Below are positions 1-8,586 of a stretch of DNA of 64,000 nt, piece after piece. The DNA comes from Arcicella gelida. GTDB lineage: Bacteria; Bacteroidota; Bacteroidia; Cytophagales; Spirosomataceae. The DNA is taken from positions 379,018 through 443,017 of the forward strand of contig NZ_JAYGIL010000002.1 in assembly GCF_034931025.1 (NCBI RefSeq). The letters run 5' to 3'. The position numbers and the translations under genes are program-made. The first letter of the stretch is position 1, and each line of letters begins with the position of its first letter. The notes under the pieces were generated by a model that worked only from the letters and a program-made list of their open reading frames with translations, did no database searches and was not told where the DNA came from.

Positions 1-273
1 TTAATTTCAAAGATTTATAATATCAAGTATAGCTCAAGCCTAAACATGCAAATAGAATATAACATAACTCTTGCTTATTGTTGTGTGTTAAACTTTAGAA
101 ATCGAAGGTTCTACTTCTAAGTTTATCAATTCATTTCTTGAAAATTTGGGAACAATGAATCTGACAATGCAGCTAGATTTGAATTTACATTCAAAAAAGA
201 AGACTTATGGGGATTTTTACATTTTAACTATTTTTTGCAGATTATAAGGTCTGTTTGAGCTTTTGTATATGGG

Positions 274-304
274 CAAAGTTACAAGTTTAATACTACAACA
301 ACAA
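274..304 (-). promoter_or_regulatory. Bacteroidota-type promoter facing the left edge
   Basis: On the reverse strand the -7 element is TAACTTTG (plus positions 274-281), and a TTG at 304-302 lies 20 nt upstream. This matches the phylum consensus TTTG-N19/20-TAnnTTTG. It overlaps the T-tail of the preceding terminator, so a new transcript starts right where the previous one ends. The downstream gene is not in the window. Confidence 0.5.
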
Positions 305-306
305 AA

Positions 307-330
307 AAGCCTCTGAAAATTCAGAGGCTT
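307..330 (-). terminator. Intrinsic terminator of the PUR-family gene
   Basis: The 10-bp arms AAGCCTCTGA and TCAGAGGCTT are separated by four bases, and on the reverse strand a run of T follows. It lies 20 bp past the stop of the gene at 350-676. Confidence 0.85.
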
Positions 331-349
331 ATACAATTCTTCAATTAGT

Positions 350-676
350 TTATTCCCATTTCAAATCGCTACCAAAACCACCTACAGCATCTTCATCTTC
401 ACGATTAAATTGCGTAAAATCTACATCCGGCAATAATTCATTTTTAACATGATCAACAGCTTCTTGTAGCCCTTCAACAAATTTATCAAAATCTTCTTTG
501 TACAAGAACATCTTATGTTTTTCGTAGGCGAATCCATCATCCTTTTGATAACGGCGACTTTCAGTAATAGTAATGTAGTAGTCGTTTGAGCGGGTCGATT
601 TAACATCAAAAAAATACGTTCGCTTTCCTGCTCTGATACGTTTCGAAAACAATTCTTCTCTTTCTCTTTCTTCCAC
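350..676 (-). CDS. PUR-family (DUF3276) nucleic-acid-binding protein
   Basis: Small 108-residue protein of the DUF3276/PUR-alpha-like family found across Bacteroidota and in spirochaetes (BpuR). Known members bind single-stranded DNA or RNA through a PUR repeat that dimerises. Seen here: the typical block GKRTYFFDVK at about residues 17-26, then DYYITITE and KMFLYKEDFDKF, which form the beta-strand and helix of one PUR repeat, and an acidic tail. The frame starts with GTG; there is no internal ATG before the conserved block, so GTG is the best start. It is a single-gene unit with its own terminator, divergent from the RlpA-like gene. The physiological target is unknown. Confidence 0.9.
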   Translation of the reverse strand: MEEREREELFSKRIRAGKRTYFFDVKSTRSNDYYITITESRRYQKDDGFAYEKHKMFLYKEDFDKFVEGLQEAVDHVKNELLPDVDFTQFNREDEDAVGGFGSDLKWE

Positions 677-1003
677 TGTGCTGTGACAATTTAGGGTTTA
701 CGGATTGGTAAAAATATAAATTTTCTGAATGTTTCAAAAGTTAATCATAAAAAATAATTTCCACTTCTTCATTTATCCTTTCTACACCAAGTTTTGATGG
801 TTTGATACTTACAGATGTAAAATGCCTTTATCTAAATCTATTTAAAGTAAAATCCATTATTTTTTATGCTTGATTAGTGTTTTTCAAAATCATATACCAA
901 AAATTAATGTTTTTATTTCTCCCGAAAAAGGCTAGTTTTGTATTCCAGTTTTGGTAGAAAATGTGTAGAAAGCCACTTAATTAAATCCACTAAATCACAC
1001 AAA
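677..1003. other. Divergent intergenic region
   Basis: 327 bp between the reverse PUR gene and the forward RlpA-like gene. No gene is visible. It carries the forward promoter at 933-940. A reverse promoter for the PUR gene must also lie here, but I find no clean -7/-33 pair. Confidence 0.6.
933..940 (+). promoter_or_regulatory. -7 element of the rlpA-like gene
   Basis: TAGTTTTG fits TAnnTTTG, with a TTT about 19 nt upstream. Transcription would begin near 946, inside the longest possible reading frame (start 938). The first usable start is therefore the ATG at 1004. Confidence 0.55.
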
Positions 1004-1633
1004 ATGTCAAAACCACTTCTAGGAATTATTATAACTCTCTGTCTTTTCTGTTCTGTTGGTCATGCACAAAAATTAGGCGATGAATCTTATGGAATTTCTT
1101 CTTTTTATGCTCAGTATTTCTATCAAAAACCTACTTCAACAGGTGAAATACTTCAAAGAAATCAATATACTGCTGCCCACATGACTTTACCCTTCGGGAC
1201 GATGGTTGAAGTAACAAATCTTGCCAACAAACGTTTTGTGATTGTCAGAATCAATGACAGAGGTCCTTTTAAACCAGGAAGAATCATAGATTTAACTGAA
1301 AATCCAGCAAAATGGTTGAAAATGACCAACAAGGGTCTTACGAAAGTTCGTCTGAAAGTAGTTGGTTTCGATGGAGACATCATGCTTGAACCTTATGATT
1401 CGTTAAGGTTGGTTGCTCCTCCTCACTTTGAGCCTAAATTCTATCAAAAAACAAAATTAAAGTATCATCGTTATTATCGCCTCAAAAAAAATTGGCAAAA
1501 AAGGAAATATCCAAACTTCAAACATCGACGTTTAAAAGTAAATTCCTATTTGCGAAAACTTTCAAAACAAAAAATAAAAGCTCAAAAAGAGGCTCAAAAA
1601 ACAAAAGTAACTCCCCAAAAGAAGAGTAAATAA
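1004..1633 (+). CDS. RlpA-like secreted double-psi beta-barrel protein
   Basis: Septal-ring lytic transglycosylase RlpA family, acting on peptidoglycan in the periplasm. From the ATG at 1004 the product has 209 residues: a Sec signal peptide ending near HAQ (about residue 22), then a double-psi beta-barrel with the diagnostic strings YTAAHMTLPFGTMVEV and RINDRGPFKPGRIIDL (the Asp of NDRGP corresponds to the family's catalytic acid). There is no SPOR domain. Instead about 55 C-terminal residues are very rich in Lys and Arg, which would suit binding to anionic wall or membrane polymers (inference). A longer frame from 938 exists but begins inside the promoter. The DUF58 gene follows after 26 bp, probably in one transcript. 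Confidence 0.85.
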   Translation: MSKPLLGIIITLCLFCSVGHAQKLGDESYGISSFYAQYFYQKPTSTGEILQRNQYTAAHMTLPFGTMVEVTNLANKRFVIVRINDRGPFKPGRIIDLTENPAKWLKMTNKGLTKVRLKVVGFDGDIMLEPYDSLRLVAPPHFEPKFYQKTKLKYHRYYRLKKNWQKRKYPNFKHRRLKVNSYLRKLSKQKIKAQKEAQKTKVTPQKKSK

Positions 1634-1659
1634 TTAGTTCAATCAACAATTTTAAAATC

Positions 1660-2559
1660 ATGGATTTAGCACAAATACGCCAATATGGAAATATTGAGTT
1701 CTTAGCCAAACAAATGGTAGAAGGTTTTATTACTGGTCTTCATAAATCACCATTTCATGGTTTTTCAGTTGAATTTGCTGAACATCGTTTATACAATAAT
1801 GGAGAAAGTACCAGACATATCGACTGGAAAGTATTTGCTAAAACAGATAGAATTTACACCAAACGCTATGAAGAAGAGACAAATTTACGTTGCCACTTAA
1901 TTATTGACACTTCATCGTCGATGTATTATCCTGAAAAAACAAACGGTAAAATTGTATTCTCGACGATGGCGGCAGCGGCTTTGGCTTATATGCTTCAAAA
2001 GCAAAAAGATGCGATTAGTCTGATTACTTTTTCATCGTCAGTTGAGATTCAAACACCTGTAAAATCAACACCATCACACATTCATAAAATATTTTTGGAT
2101 TTAGAAAACTTACTTCAAAAACCCAAAGAAAATAAAAAAACAGAAGTTGCTTCCGTCATTCATCAAATTGCAGAAAATATTCACAAACGTTCACTCGTCA
2201 TTATTTTTAGCGATATGTTTGACGATATTGATAATGCCGAAAAGATTTTTTCTTCCTTACAACACCTCAAACACAATCTTCATGAAGTATTGATTTTTCA
2301 TGTTACTGATAAAAAAACTGAATCTGATTTTGATTTTGAAGACCGTCCTTATGAATTCATTGATTTAGAAACCAATGAAAGTATTAAACTGAATCCTGCA
2401 CAAGTAAAAGAGGATTATCAGAAGTCCTTACATCAATTTTATCATGAATTAAAGCTTCGTTGTGGACAATATAAAATTGATTTTATTGAAGCTGATATTG
2501 CCGAAGGCTTTGAACAAATACTTTCAGCTTATTTGGTAAAAAGAGGGAAAATGAAGTAA
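1660..2559 (+). CDS. DUF58 domain protein with VWA-like fold
   Basis: 299 residues. The DUF58 signature (PFHGFSVEFAEHRLY, then the HIDWKVFAKT block) is followed by a von Willebrand A-like domain whose metal-site motif D-T-S-S-S is at residues 83-87. Such proteins usually accompany MoxR AAA ATPases and BatA/B-type membrane proteins in cell-envelope or chaperone-like assemblies. Here no MoxR gene is adjacent; the partner gene, if any, is elsewhere. Probably cytoplasmic, since no signal peptide or membrane segment is seen. It follows the RlpA-like gene closely and converges on the histidine kinase gene only 13 bp away. Confidence 0.88.
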   Translation: MDLAQIRQYGNIEFLAKQMVEGFITGLHKSPFHGFSVEFAEHRLYNNGESTRHIDWKVFAKTDRIYTKRYEEETNLRCHLIIDTSSSMYYPEKTNGKIVFSTMAAAALAYMLQKQKDAISLITFSSSVEIQTPVKSTPSHIHKIFLDLENLLQKPKENKKTEVASVIHQIAENIHKRSLVIIFSDMFDDIDNAEKIFSSLQHLKHNLHEVLIFHVTDKKTESDFDFEDRPYEFIDLETNESIKLNPAQVKEDYQKSLHQFYHELKLRCGQYKIDFIEADIAEGFEQILSAYLVKRGKMK

Positions 2560-2572
2560 ATTTTTCATCTTC

Positions 2573-5500
2573 TTAAAGTGCTAAAGGTAGCGTAAAGAAA
2601 AACTTAGTTCCTTCATTTTCAATAGTTTCAAACCAAATACTTCCTTTGGCATTATCAACTACCCATTTTGCTAAAGCCAAACCTACACCCGAACCTTGTA
2701 CTTTCGTTGAATAATCTAACATAAATATTTTTCCTTGATTTTCTTCGGGAATTCCAATACCATTATCTTGAATACTGAAAGTCACTGCTTCAAGCCCAAC
2801 ATTAACTGCAATAATTACTGTTGCATTTCTATTTTCAGGAACAGATTGAATGGCATTCATTATCAAATTCTTAATAATGTTTCCTGTTAATTGGCGGTCG
2901 CCAACTACTTTTACTGGCTTTTCAGGAACAATCATTCGAATATGTTGTTGAGTATCGTCTTTGAAAAGATTGACTACTTTTCTGGTTTCATGAGCAAAAT
3001 CAAATACTTCACTTTTAGGAATTGGCAATCTAGCAAAATCTGAGAAAGAAGTAGCAATGTATGAAAGATTATCAATTTGCCCCGTCAAAGATTCAATTTG
3101 GTCTTTTACTTGCGACATATCCAATTCAGTACCTCTTGAAATCTTACGCAATAATAATTGTAAAGACAATTTCATTGGCGTTAATGGATTTTTAATCTCA
3201 TGAGCGACTTGTTTTGCCATTTGTTGCCAAGCAGATTGTTTATTGGCATCAGTCAAAGCAACTTTCGATTCATCCAACTTTACCAACATTTCGTTATAAG
3301 CTTTTACCAAAACACCAATTTCATCATCCGAACGCCAAGAAAGTGGTTCGCTTGGTTTGCTTAAATCTATTTTTCGCAATTTATTGGTAATCATCTGTAA
3401 CGGAACAACCAAAAGATTGGAAGCCAAATACGAAAACCATAATAATACTAAGAAAATAGTGGTAAAAGTATTCAGTAAAGAGCCAATTACAGAACTTACT
3501 TCTTTGGTAAAATAAGTCTTTGAATCATAGAATGGAATACAAACAATTCCTAATAACTTACCTTCATTTGATTTTAGCTCTAAGTAAGAAGTTTTAAAAG
3601 ATAAATCCCCGATGGCTTCATCTAAAATCACTTTCTTCTCTTTTTCTTCCATCAATTGTGTGTAAGCAACTGGGTTAATGTATGAAGAGATAAAACCCTG
3701 TTCAAAACTAAGAGGTTTATTACTGGCTAATAAATTTCCTTTTGTATCAAAAACGCTGATGTATTTTTTAGTACTTACAGCAATACTATTGATGGTATCA
3801 GACAAAAACTGTTTACTCATTTTCCCCTGAATATATCTATCAACAGCAGGCATCAGATTGATGCCAATACTTTCAGTTTGGTTCAGATAACTATTTTCTT
3901 GGCTTTCTGAGAATTTGGTTCCGATAATACTAAAAGTAATACTTACTACCAAAATCAGCGGAAGCAGAAAAGCAATATTAAGATAGATTTGAATTTTACT
4001 GGCAATATTGATATTCATCTTCGATAATCCATATCTTAAGGCATAGAATAAGATAACGACGATAATCGCAAATACTAATATTAAAAAAAGGAAGGAAAAA
4101 TTGGCATAAATGGATGCAATACTTTGTGTTTCGGAAGAAACTACAATTGCTCTGCCATTTTTACCAATAAAACCGACATGCTTGTAGCCATTTTCTTCTA
4201 CGCCTTCTTCAATAATTTCTTTTCCTAATAAAGTTTCGTTCGATAATTTACTTTCGTAGTTAAAGCCCTCTCCTCCTGTTTTTATAATTTTTCCATTTTC
4301 ATAAATCGCATAACTATAAGTATTAGCTTTCAGTTTATTTCCTGAAATAATGGGCGATTCTCCAGCAGTTGAACTTTCAGTAAATTCTTTCTTCTTTTTT
4401 AAATCTAAAATTATATAGCCAGTTGCTAAGTCTTCCTTATTTAAAAGTGGAATAAAATTAAAATACTGTTTCCCTGAATAAACCTCTAAATCATTCACAA
4501 AATATACATTGGCATTTTTTGTTTGGTATTTAGGAAGTTTGAAAATCTTTTCAAAGGTTTCATAATTCTCTATTTCATCTGTATTATCAAGCGATTTCCC
4601 TGTGTAATCAAACACAAAAACATTTACATCATAATAAGAAAAATAGCTATCTAATAAATTATGTTTGATATAATTTTCTACTTGTTCCTTCGGTAAAAAA
4701 TCTGACTTCAACAAACTCATTACTGTTGAGTCTCTACTAATTACAAGACTTACTTTACTTAAAAGAAACTCAGCTTTTTCATCATTCTCATCAAAATAAC
4801 TTTTGGCAAATTGTTTTTTCTGGGTAAAATCTTCCTCTACATTTTGCTGGCTAACTACGTAATTTCCAATACCAGCACATACTAATGCACCACAAAAGAA
4901 ATAAATGGAAGTTTGATAACGGAAAGTATATAAATAACGTGGAAAAGAAGTAAAAAACAGCACTAGTACATAAACTGTATGTATGCCGAAAACGATAATA
5001 TTAAAATTGGAGAAAATAAAGCAAACTAAACTCGCAAAAACGAAAGCCGATAACAAGGCTTGATAAACCCATTTTGTATGTTGTCTGTTAAGTTTTATTA
5101 CCAAAATAATAAGAAAATGGCAGATTAAGAAGTAGCCTAATGATATTAAAACATAAATTAGCAATGAATAAAAAACCAGTGGTTTTTCCCAAATATCAAT
5201 ATTCAATGCCAAACTGAGTTCATTATTTGACTTTTGATAAATATCTAACAGCACACTGTACATTAATTGACTCACGCCAAAACTTCCAATAAGAAGTACC
5301 ACAGAAATAATGCGTTTGATGGACTTTTCTAAATTCATCAGCCACAAATACACACTCATTTTGTAGAAGTAATTTATCAAGTAAAACAGGATAAATACAA
5401 GTACTAATAAATTGATAATTAAGTCGCCCAAAGAAGGTGAGAAAATGGAAATACTAAAATATTTTGGATTAAAAAGTTCAGATTCAGTAAATGTAAATGG

Positions 5501-6319
5501 AATGGAGAAAAACAACATCGTAACTCTTAGAAACACAAAAAAAGCCACAAAAATCAAAAAAGCCATGATGTGCTGATGACCATTATTGAAATACCATATC
5601 CAAATAAATATATAAATCGTAAAGAAAATTAATGATAAAAAACCTCCTACAATGACTCCTGTCGAAATTATATAATGTTGAGAATGGTCAGCTTCTGCGA
5701 TATCTACTGAAAACAAAAACACTTTGGAATTACTAAAAATATTGTTTTCAAGTTTGGAAGCAGGAATGATATTGATATTTTTGGGATTAATCTTGAATAT
5801 GTTTTCATTGAATTCTCCCTGCTGCCTATTTCCTCCATACTCTTTTGTATATGAAAGATTAATCATCGAAAAAACTTCAAAAGTATTAGTACCTATCGTT
5901 ACCAAACGTCGATTTAAAATAAATTTTCCAGTTTCTAATTCTAAGGTTTTGGTACTGTAATTTCCTTTGATAAAAGTATAATCTGGTACAAATTGATAAT
6001 CAGACCAAAAGATTAATTTACCCTTACTAAAAATAAAATATGGATACGTAGTAGTCGTTCTGAAAGCACTAAATCTATTACTTTTTGCTGTGCTAATGGT
6101 TGTTAAAACCTTATCTAAATCCAAGTTTGATTGCTGGATTTCTTGGCTTACTTTATTTTTTATATCAAAAAGGTACTTCTCTTCAACGGTATTACCAATA
6201 CGGTTCTCGATTAAAACATACCCCGATATTGATAAACCTAAAAATGCAAAAGCCCCAATCAGAAAGATGTTTCTTTTCAGGAAAAAAGAGATAAGTAATT
6301 TAGTAAATGTATGATTCAT
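2573..6319 (-). CDS. Very large NtrY-like membrane sensor histidine kinase
   Basis: 1248 residues, far longer than a usual histidine kinase. In order: an N-terminal membrane helix (about 15-37), an extracytoplasmic segment, a cluster of hydrophobic helices from about 210 to 490, a second extracytoplasmic part, two helices near 740-800, a third extracytoplasmic sensor (about 805-925), a last helix, a HAMP domain (about 955-1005), and the kinase core. The H-box VAHEIKNPLTP carries the phospho-acceptor His1040; the N-box is NIIKNLIMNAIQ; the G boxes are DNGIGIP and GSGVGLALAKW. The H-box and architecture are those of NtrY-type kinases of Bacteroidota. No response regulator is adjacent, so it is an orphan. 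The signal is unknown. Confidence 0.88.
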   Translation of the reverse strand: MNHTFTKLLISFFLKRNIFLIGAFAFLGLSISGYVLIENRIGNTVEEKYLFDIKNKVSQEIQQSNLDLDKVLTTISTAKSNRFSAFRTTTTYPYFIFSKGKLIFWSDYQFVPDYTFIKGNYSTKTLELETGKFILNRRLVTIGTNTFEVFSMINLSYTKEYGGNRQQGEFNENIFKINPKNINIIPASKLENNIFSNSKVFLFSVDIAEADHSQHYIISTGVIVGGFLSLIFFTIYIFIWIWYFNNGHQHIMAFLIFVAFFVFLRVTMLFFSIPFTFTESELFNPKYFSISIFSPSLGDLIINLLVLVFILFYLINYFYKMSVYLWLMNLEKSIKRIISVVLLIGSFGVSQLMYSVLLDIYQKSNNELSLALNIDIWEKPLVFYSLLIYVLISLGYFLICHFLIILVIKLNRQHTKWVYQALLSAFVFASLVCFIFSNFNIIVFGIHTVYVLVLFFTSFPRYLYTFRYQTSIYFFCGALVCAGIGNYVVSQQNVEEDFTQKKQFAKSYFDENDEKAEFLLSKVSLVISRDSTVMSLLKSDFLPKEQVENYIKHNLLDSYFSYYDVNVFVFDYTGKSLDNTDEIENYETFEKIFKLPKYQTKNANVYFVNDLEVYSGKQYFNFIPLLNKEDLATGYIILDLKKKKEFTESSTAGESPIISGNKLKANTYSYAIYENGKIIKTGGEGFNYESKLSNETLLGKEIIEEGVEENGYKHVGFIGKNGRAIVVSSETQSIASIYANFSFLFLILVFAIIVVILFYALRYGLSKMNINIASKIQIYLNIAFLLPLILVVSITFSIIGTKFSESQENSYLNQTESIGINLMPAVDRYIQGKMSKQFLSDTINSIAVSTKKYISVFDTKGNLLASNKPLSFEQGFISSYINPVAYTQLMEEKEKKVILDEAIGDLSFKTSYLELKSNEGKLLGIVCIPFYDSKTYFTKEVSSVIGSLLNTFTTIFLVLLWFSYLASNLLVVPLQMITNKLRKIDLSKPSEPLSWRSDDEIGVLVKAYNEMLVKLDESKVALTDANKQSAWQQMAKQVAHEIKNPLTPMKLSLQLLLRKISRGTELDMSQVKDQIESLTGQIDNLSYIATSFSDFARLPIPKSEVFDFAHETRKVVNLFKDDTQQHIRMIVPEKPVKVVGDRQLTGNIIKNLIMNAIQSVPENRNATVIIAVNVGLEAVTFSIQDNGIGIPEENQGKIFMLDYSTKVQGSGVGLALAKWVVDNAKGSIWFETIENEGTKFFFTLPLAL

Positions 6320-6475
6320 AACATTTTACTTGAAAGCACTCTGTTTTTAGGTATGAAAAATCCATAAATAAAAAGCACAAACAGCGATTATTAAAATTAA
6401 TTGGACAAAGAGGATTTACTCATTTTATCAAAAATACTCTATTTTTTTAAAATAAGTGTTTTTGATGAAACAAAA

Positions 6476-6505
6476 AGAAGAGTCTATTGCTAAAAAGACT
6501 CTTCT
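6476..6505 (-). terminator. Intrinsic terminator of metF
   Basis: The 10-bp arms AGAAGAGTCT and AGACTCTTCT lie 35 bp past the metF stop, with a T-rich tail on the reverse strand. Confidence 0.8.
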
Positions 6506-6539
6506 AAAGGAAAATTAAAATATTATTAGATGAAATTAC

Positions 6540-7493
6540 TTAAAAAATTGCCTCAGCAATCTTCTTAGTACTTTCTGATTTACTCATCGTATAAAAATGT
6601 AAAATAGGGGCTTCAAAAGCCATCAATTCTTTACATTGCTGAATACACCATTCTATACCAACTTGTTTGACATCTTTGTCTGTTTTACAATTTGTTACGG
6701 CAGTTACCAAATCTTCTGGCATATCTAAATGGAAAATTCTTGGTAAAACTGTCAGTTGTTTCTTAGTTGCCAAAGGCTTTAAACCTGGAATAATTGGCAC
6801 ATTAATTCCTTCTTCACGACATTTCTTCACAAAATCAAAGTACTTCTGATTGTCAAAAAACATTTGTGTAACGATGTAATCAGCACCTAGCTCTACTTTC
6901 TTTTTTAAGTAAGCAAAATCGGTATTAAAGTTTGGTGCTTCAAAATGTTTTTCTGGATAACCCGCTACGCCAATACAAAAGTTAGTGGGCGAAGCTTGCG
7001 TTTCTTCATGCAAAAGTTCTCCATTGTTCATCTTTACTACTTGTTGCAATAAATCACTTGCAAAAGCATGACCTCCTTTTTCTGGCGTAAAAGCTGGATT
7101 TCCTTTTACTGGATCGCCACGAAGTACTAATACATTATCAATACCCAAATAGTGTAAATCAAACAAAAAATCTTCTGTTTCTTCTTTTGTGAATCCTCCA
7201 CAAATTACATGAGGCACTGCATCAACATTGAAACGGTTCATCAAACTTGCACAAATACCTACTGTTCCCGGACGTTTACGAATTGGAATTCTATCAATCT
7301 GACCGTTCACTATTTTTTCTAAAAATTCTTCCCGGTGATAAGTTACCTCAATAAAAGGCGGTTTAAATTCCATCAAAGGCTCAATATTACTCATTAACGC
7401 TTGAATACTTTCCCCTTTTACTGGTGGAATAATCTCTATTGAAAACAAGGTCTTACCTTTTGCTTGCTCGATGTATTGGGTAATTTTGGTCAT
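6540..7493 (-). CDS. metF: Methylenetetrahydrofolate reductase
   Basis: 317 residues, the normal length for a bacterial MetF. This flavoprotein reduces 5,10-methylene-THF to 5-methyl-THF, the methyl donor for methionine synthesis. Seen: FSIEIIPPVKGES (N-terminal strand with the catalytic Glu region), FIEVTYHREE, DNVLVLRGDPVKG (FAD and NADH site), GADYIVTQMFFD and VPIIPGLKPL, all in family order along a TIM barrel. Monocistronic: it has its own promoter at 7572-7579, a leader with a dyad at 7508-7551 and a terminator at 6476-6505. No methionine synthase lies nearby. Confidence 0.96.
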   Translation of the reverse strand: MTKITQYIEQAKGKTLFSIEIIPPVKGESIQALMSNIEPLMEFKPPFIEVTYHREEFLEKIVNGQIDRIPIRKRPGTVGICASLMNRFNVDAVPHVICGGFTKEETEDFLFDLHYLGIDNVLVLRGDPVKGNPAFTPEKGGHAFASDLLQQVVKMNNGELLHEETQASPTNFCIGVAGYPEKHFEAPNFNTDFAYLKKKVELGADYIVTQMFFDNQKYFDFVKKCREEGINVPIIPGLKPLATKKQLTVLPRIFHLDMPEDLVTAVTNCKTDKDVKQVGIEWCIQQCKELMAFEAPILHFYTMSKSESTKKIAEAIF

Positions 7494-7507
7494 AATTAAG
7501 ATAATAA

Positions 7508-7551
7508 ATCTACGTCCTTTCGGTCAATCACTTCAACAAAGTATCGTAGAT
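7508..7551 (-). promoter_or_regulatory. Dyad in the metF 5' leader
   Basis: The perfect 7-bp arms ATCTACG and CGTAGAT enclose about 30 nt that contain a small CC-GAAA-GG hairpin on the reverse strand. It sits between the predicted transcription start (about 7565) and the metF ATG at 7493. It does not match the SAM-I, SAM-II or cobalamin riboswitch cores I know. It could be an uncharacterised leader element or only a hairpin. Confidence 0.35.
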
Positions 7552-7571
7552 AGCATTAATTTATATTTATA

Positions 7572-7579
7572 CAAAGGTA
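7572..7579 (-). promoter_or_regulatory. metF: -7 element of metF
   Basis: Reads TACCTTTG on the reverse strand, a perfect TAnnTTTG, with a T-rich -33 region about 19 nt upstream that overlaps the end of the upstream gene (stop at 7588). Confidence 0.55.
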
Positions 7580-7587
7580 GGCAAAAC

Positions 7588-7908
7588 TTACAGAGTCAAA
7601 AACTGCTTGACTAACATTTCCCACTCATCTGCCAATGAACCTACAAAAACTGACGATTTTGCACGTGTGTACCAATATCTGGCATTCCAATTATCGCCTT
7701 CTTTTCTGTGTAAATAAGCGTGTAGTTGGTCATAGTTTTTCGAACCTTCATTACTTTGAGCTACTTCATGTGCTTGTTCCCAATCGTCATTAGCATCGTA
7801 CCAAAGTGCGACGAGTAATTCATGAACAGAAGAAGGCGGAGTAGGTTGAGCAAGTGTTGCTTTAAATTCAGCGTAAGTCATCAAATCTAACATTTTAATA
7901 TGAGCCAT
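7588..7908 (-). CDS. Small conserved hypothetical protein
   Basis: 106 residues, no signal peptide or membrane helix. Family not recognised with certainty; the sequence has the look of a helical repeat-like protein (LLVALWYDANDDWEQAH, then YLHRKEGDNWNARYWY) rich in Trp and Tyr. Possible starts are the ATG at 7908, 7893 or 7881. A weak -7-like TAACTTTA overlaps the first, so one of the later ones may be correct. The metF promoter lies just beyond its stop codon. No function can be given. Confidence 0.78.
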   Translation of the reverse strand: MAHIKMLDLMTYAEFKATLAQPTPPSSVHELLVALWYDANDDWEQAHEVAQSNEGSKNYDQLHAYLHRKEGDNWNARYWYTRAKSSVFVGSLADEWEMLVKQFLTL

Positions 7909-8118
7909 AAAGTTACATACTAAGTAAGTTCAAATAAAAAGTCGTTCGCCTATTTCTTTACAAAATGGCTAATTAGTCTTTCTTAAAAAGACAAAAAAGG
8001 ACATAATGACTGAATAACATTCCAAAACAAGCCGTTTTGTCCGATAAAATCCACTGGTATAAGATTTGAAAGAGAATTCATAGCCCAAAATTAATCTATA
8101 CAAACCTTTAATCAGTAA

Positions 8119-8514
8119 ATGAACAAGAAAATAGAAATTCCGAGAAATATATTAGCTGATATTGATTTCAACAATACTTTAAATGGCGGTAGAACAGAAC
8201 CCAATATTGAAGTAAATCAAACTGGAAATGCCTATGAAGTTTTTGTAAAAGTAGCAGGTTTAAGTGCCGACCATTTACAAATGGATGTTCAAGATAACCG
8301 ACTTTGGTTATACGCTTTACAACCTGTTTTGAAAAAGGCGGAAGAAGACGAAGCACAGAACTTTGTACCACAAACTATCGGACAAATTATGTTGCCCAAT
8401 TTTGTTGACCTAGAAAATATTTCAGCGAAATATTATAATCATCAATGGAAAATTGTAATGCCAATTGATGAACATAGAAAAGGATTCAAGAAGAGAATTG
8501 ATGTAGAAATCTAA
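8119..8514 (+). CDS. Small Hsp20/alpha-crystallin-like protein
   Basis: 131 residues. The middle part (NIEVNQTGNAYEVFVKVAGL, then LQMDVQDNRLWLYA) has the strand pattern of an alpha-crystallin domain, where small heat-shock proteins hold unfolding clients. The terminal I-x-I type anchor is weak (IDVEI at the very end). The canonical GVL motif is not evident, so this is a divergent Hsp20. It stands alone with a strong terminator behind it. The assignment rests on strand pattern and the VxVxVAGL-like block. Confidence 0.75.
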   Translation: MNKKIEIPRNILADIDFNNTLNGGRTEPNIEVNQTGNAYEVFVKVAGLSADHLQMDVQDNRLWLYALQPVLKKAEEDEAQNFVPQTIGQIMLPNFVDLENISAKYYNHQWKIVMPIDEHRKGFKKRIDVEI

Positions 8515-8538
8515 GCAAACAAACTAGCTATATATATT

Positions 8539-8566
8539 AGCCCTACGAAGTACGCTTCCGTAGGGC
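8539..8566 (+). terminator. Intrinsic terminator of the Hsp20-like gene
   Basis: The arms AGCCCTACGAAG and CTTCCGTAGGGCT carry one bulged base and are followed by a T-rich tail on the plus strand. Located between convergent genes. Confidence 0.85.
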
Positions 8567-8586
8567 TTTTCTTTTTCCTTAAAATC

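Larger units (their letters stand above)
1..349. other. Gene-free left edge of the window
   Basis: No convincing reading frame on either strand; only very short ATG frames occur. The stretch holds a reverse-strand terminator at 307-330 and a good reverse-strand promoter at 274-304 that fires toward the left edge. Either a reverse-strand gene starts beyond base 1, with a leader of over 250 nt, or this is an untranslated RNA. I cannot decide which. Confidence 0.5.

Noticed and set aside
938..1003. Longer N-terminus for the RlpA-like protein
   Set aside because: The extra codons lie at the -7 element and would place 22 residues before a normal signal peptide.
7494..7587. SAM or cobalamin riboswitch upstream of metF
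   Set aside because: The conserved cores of SAM-I, SAM-II and cobalamin riboswitches are not seen; only a simple dyad is present.
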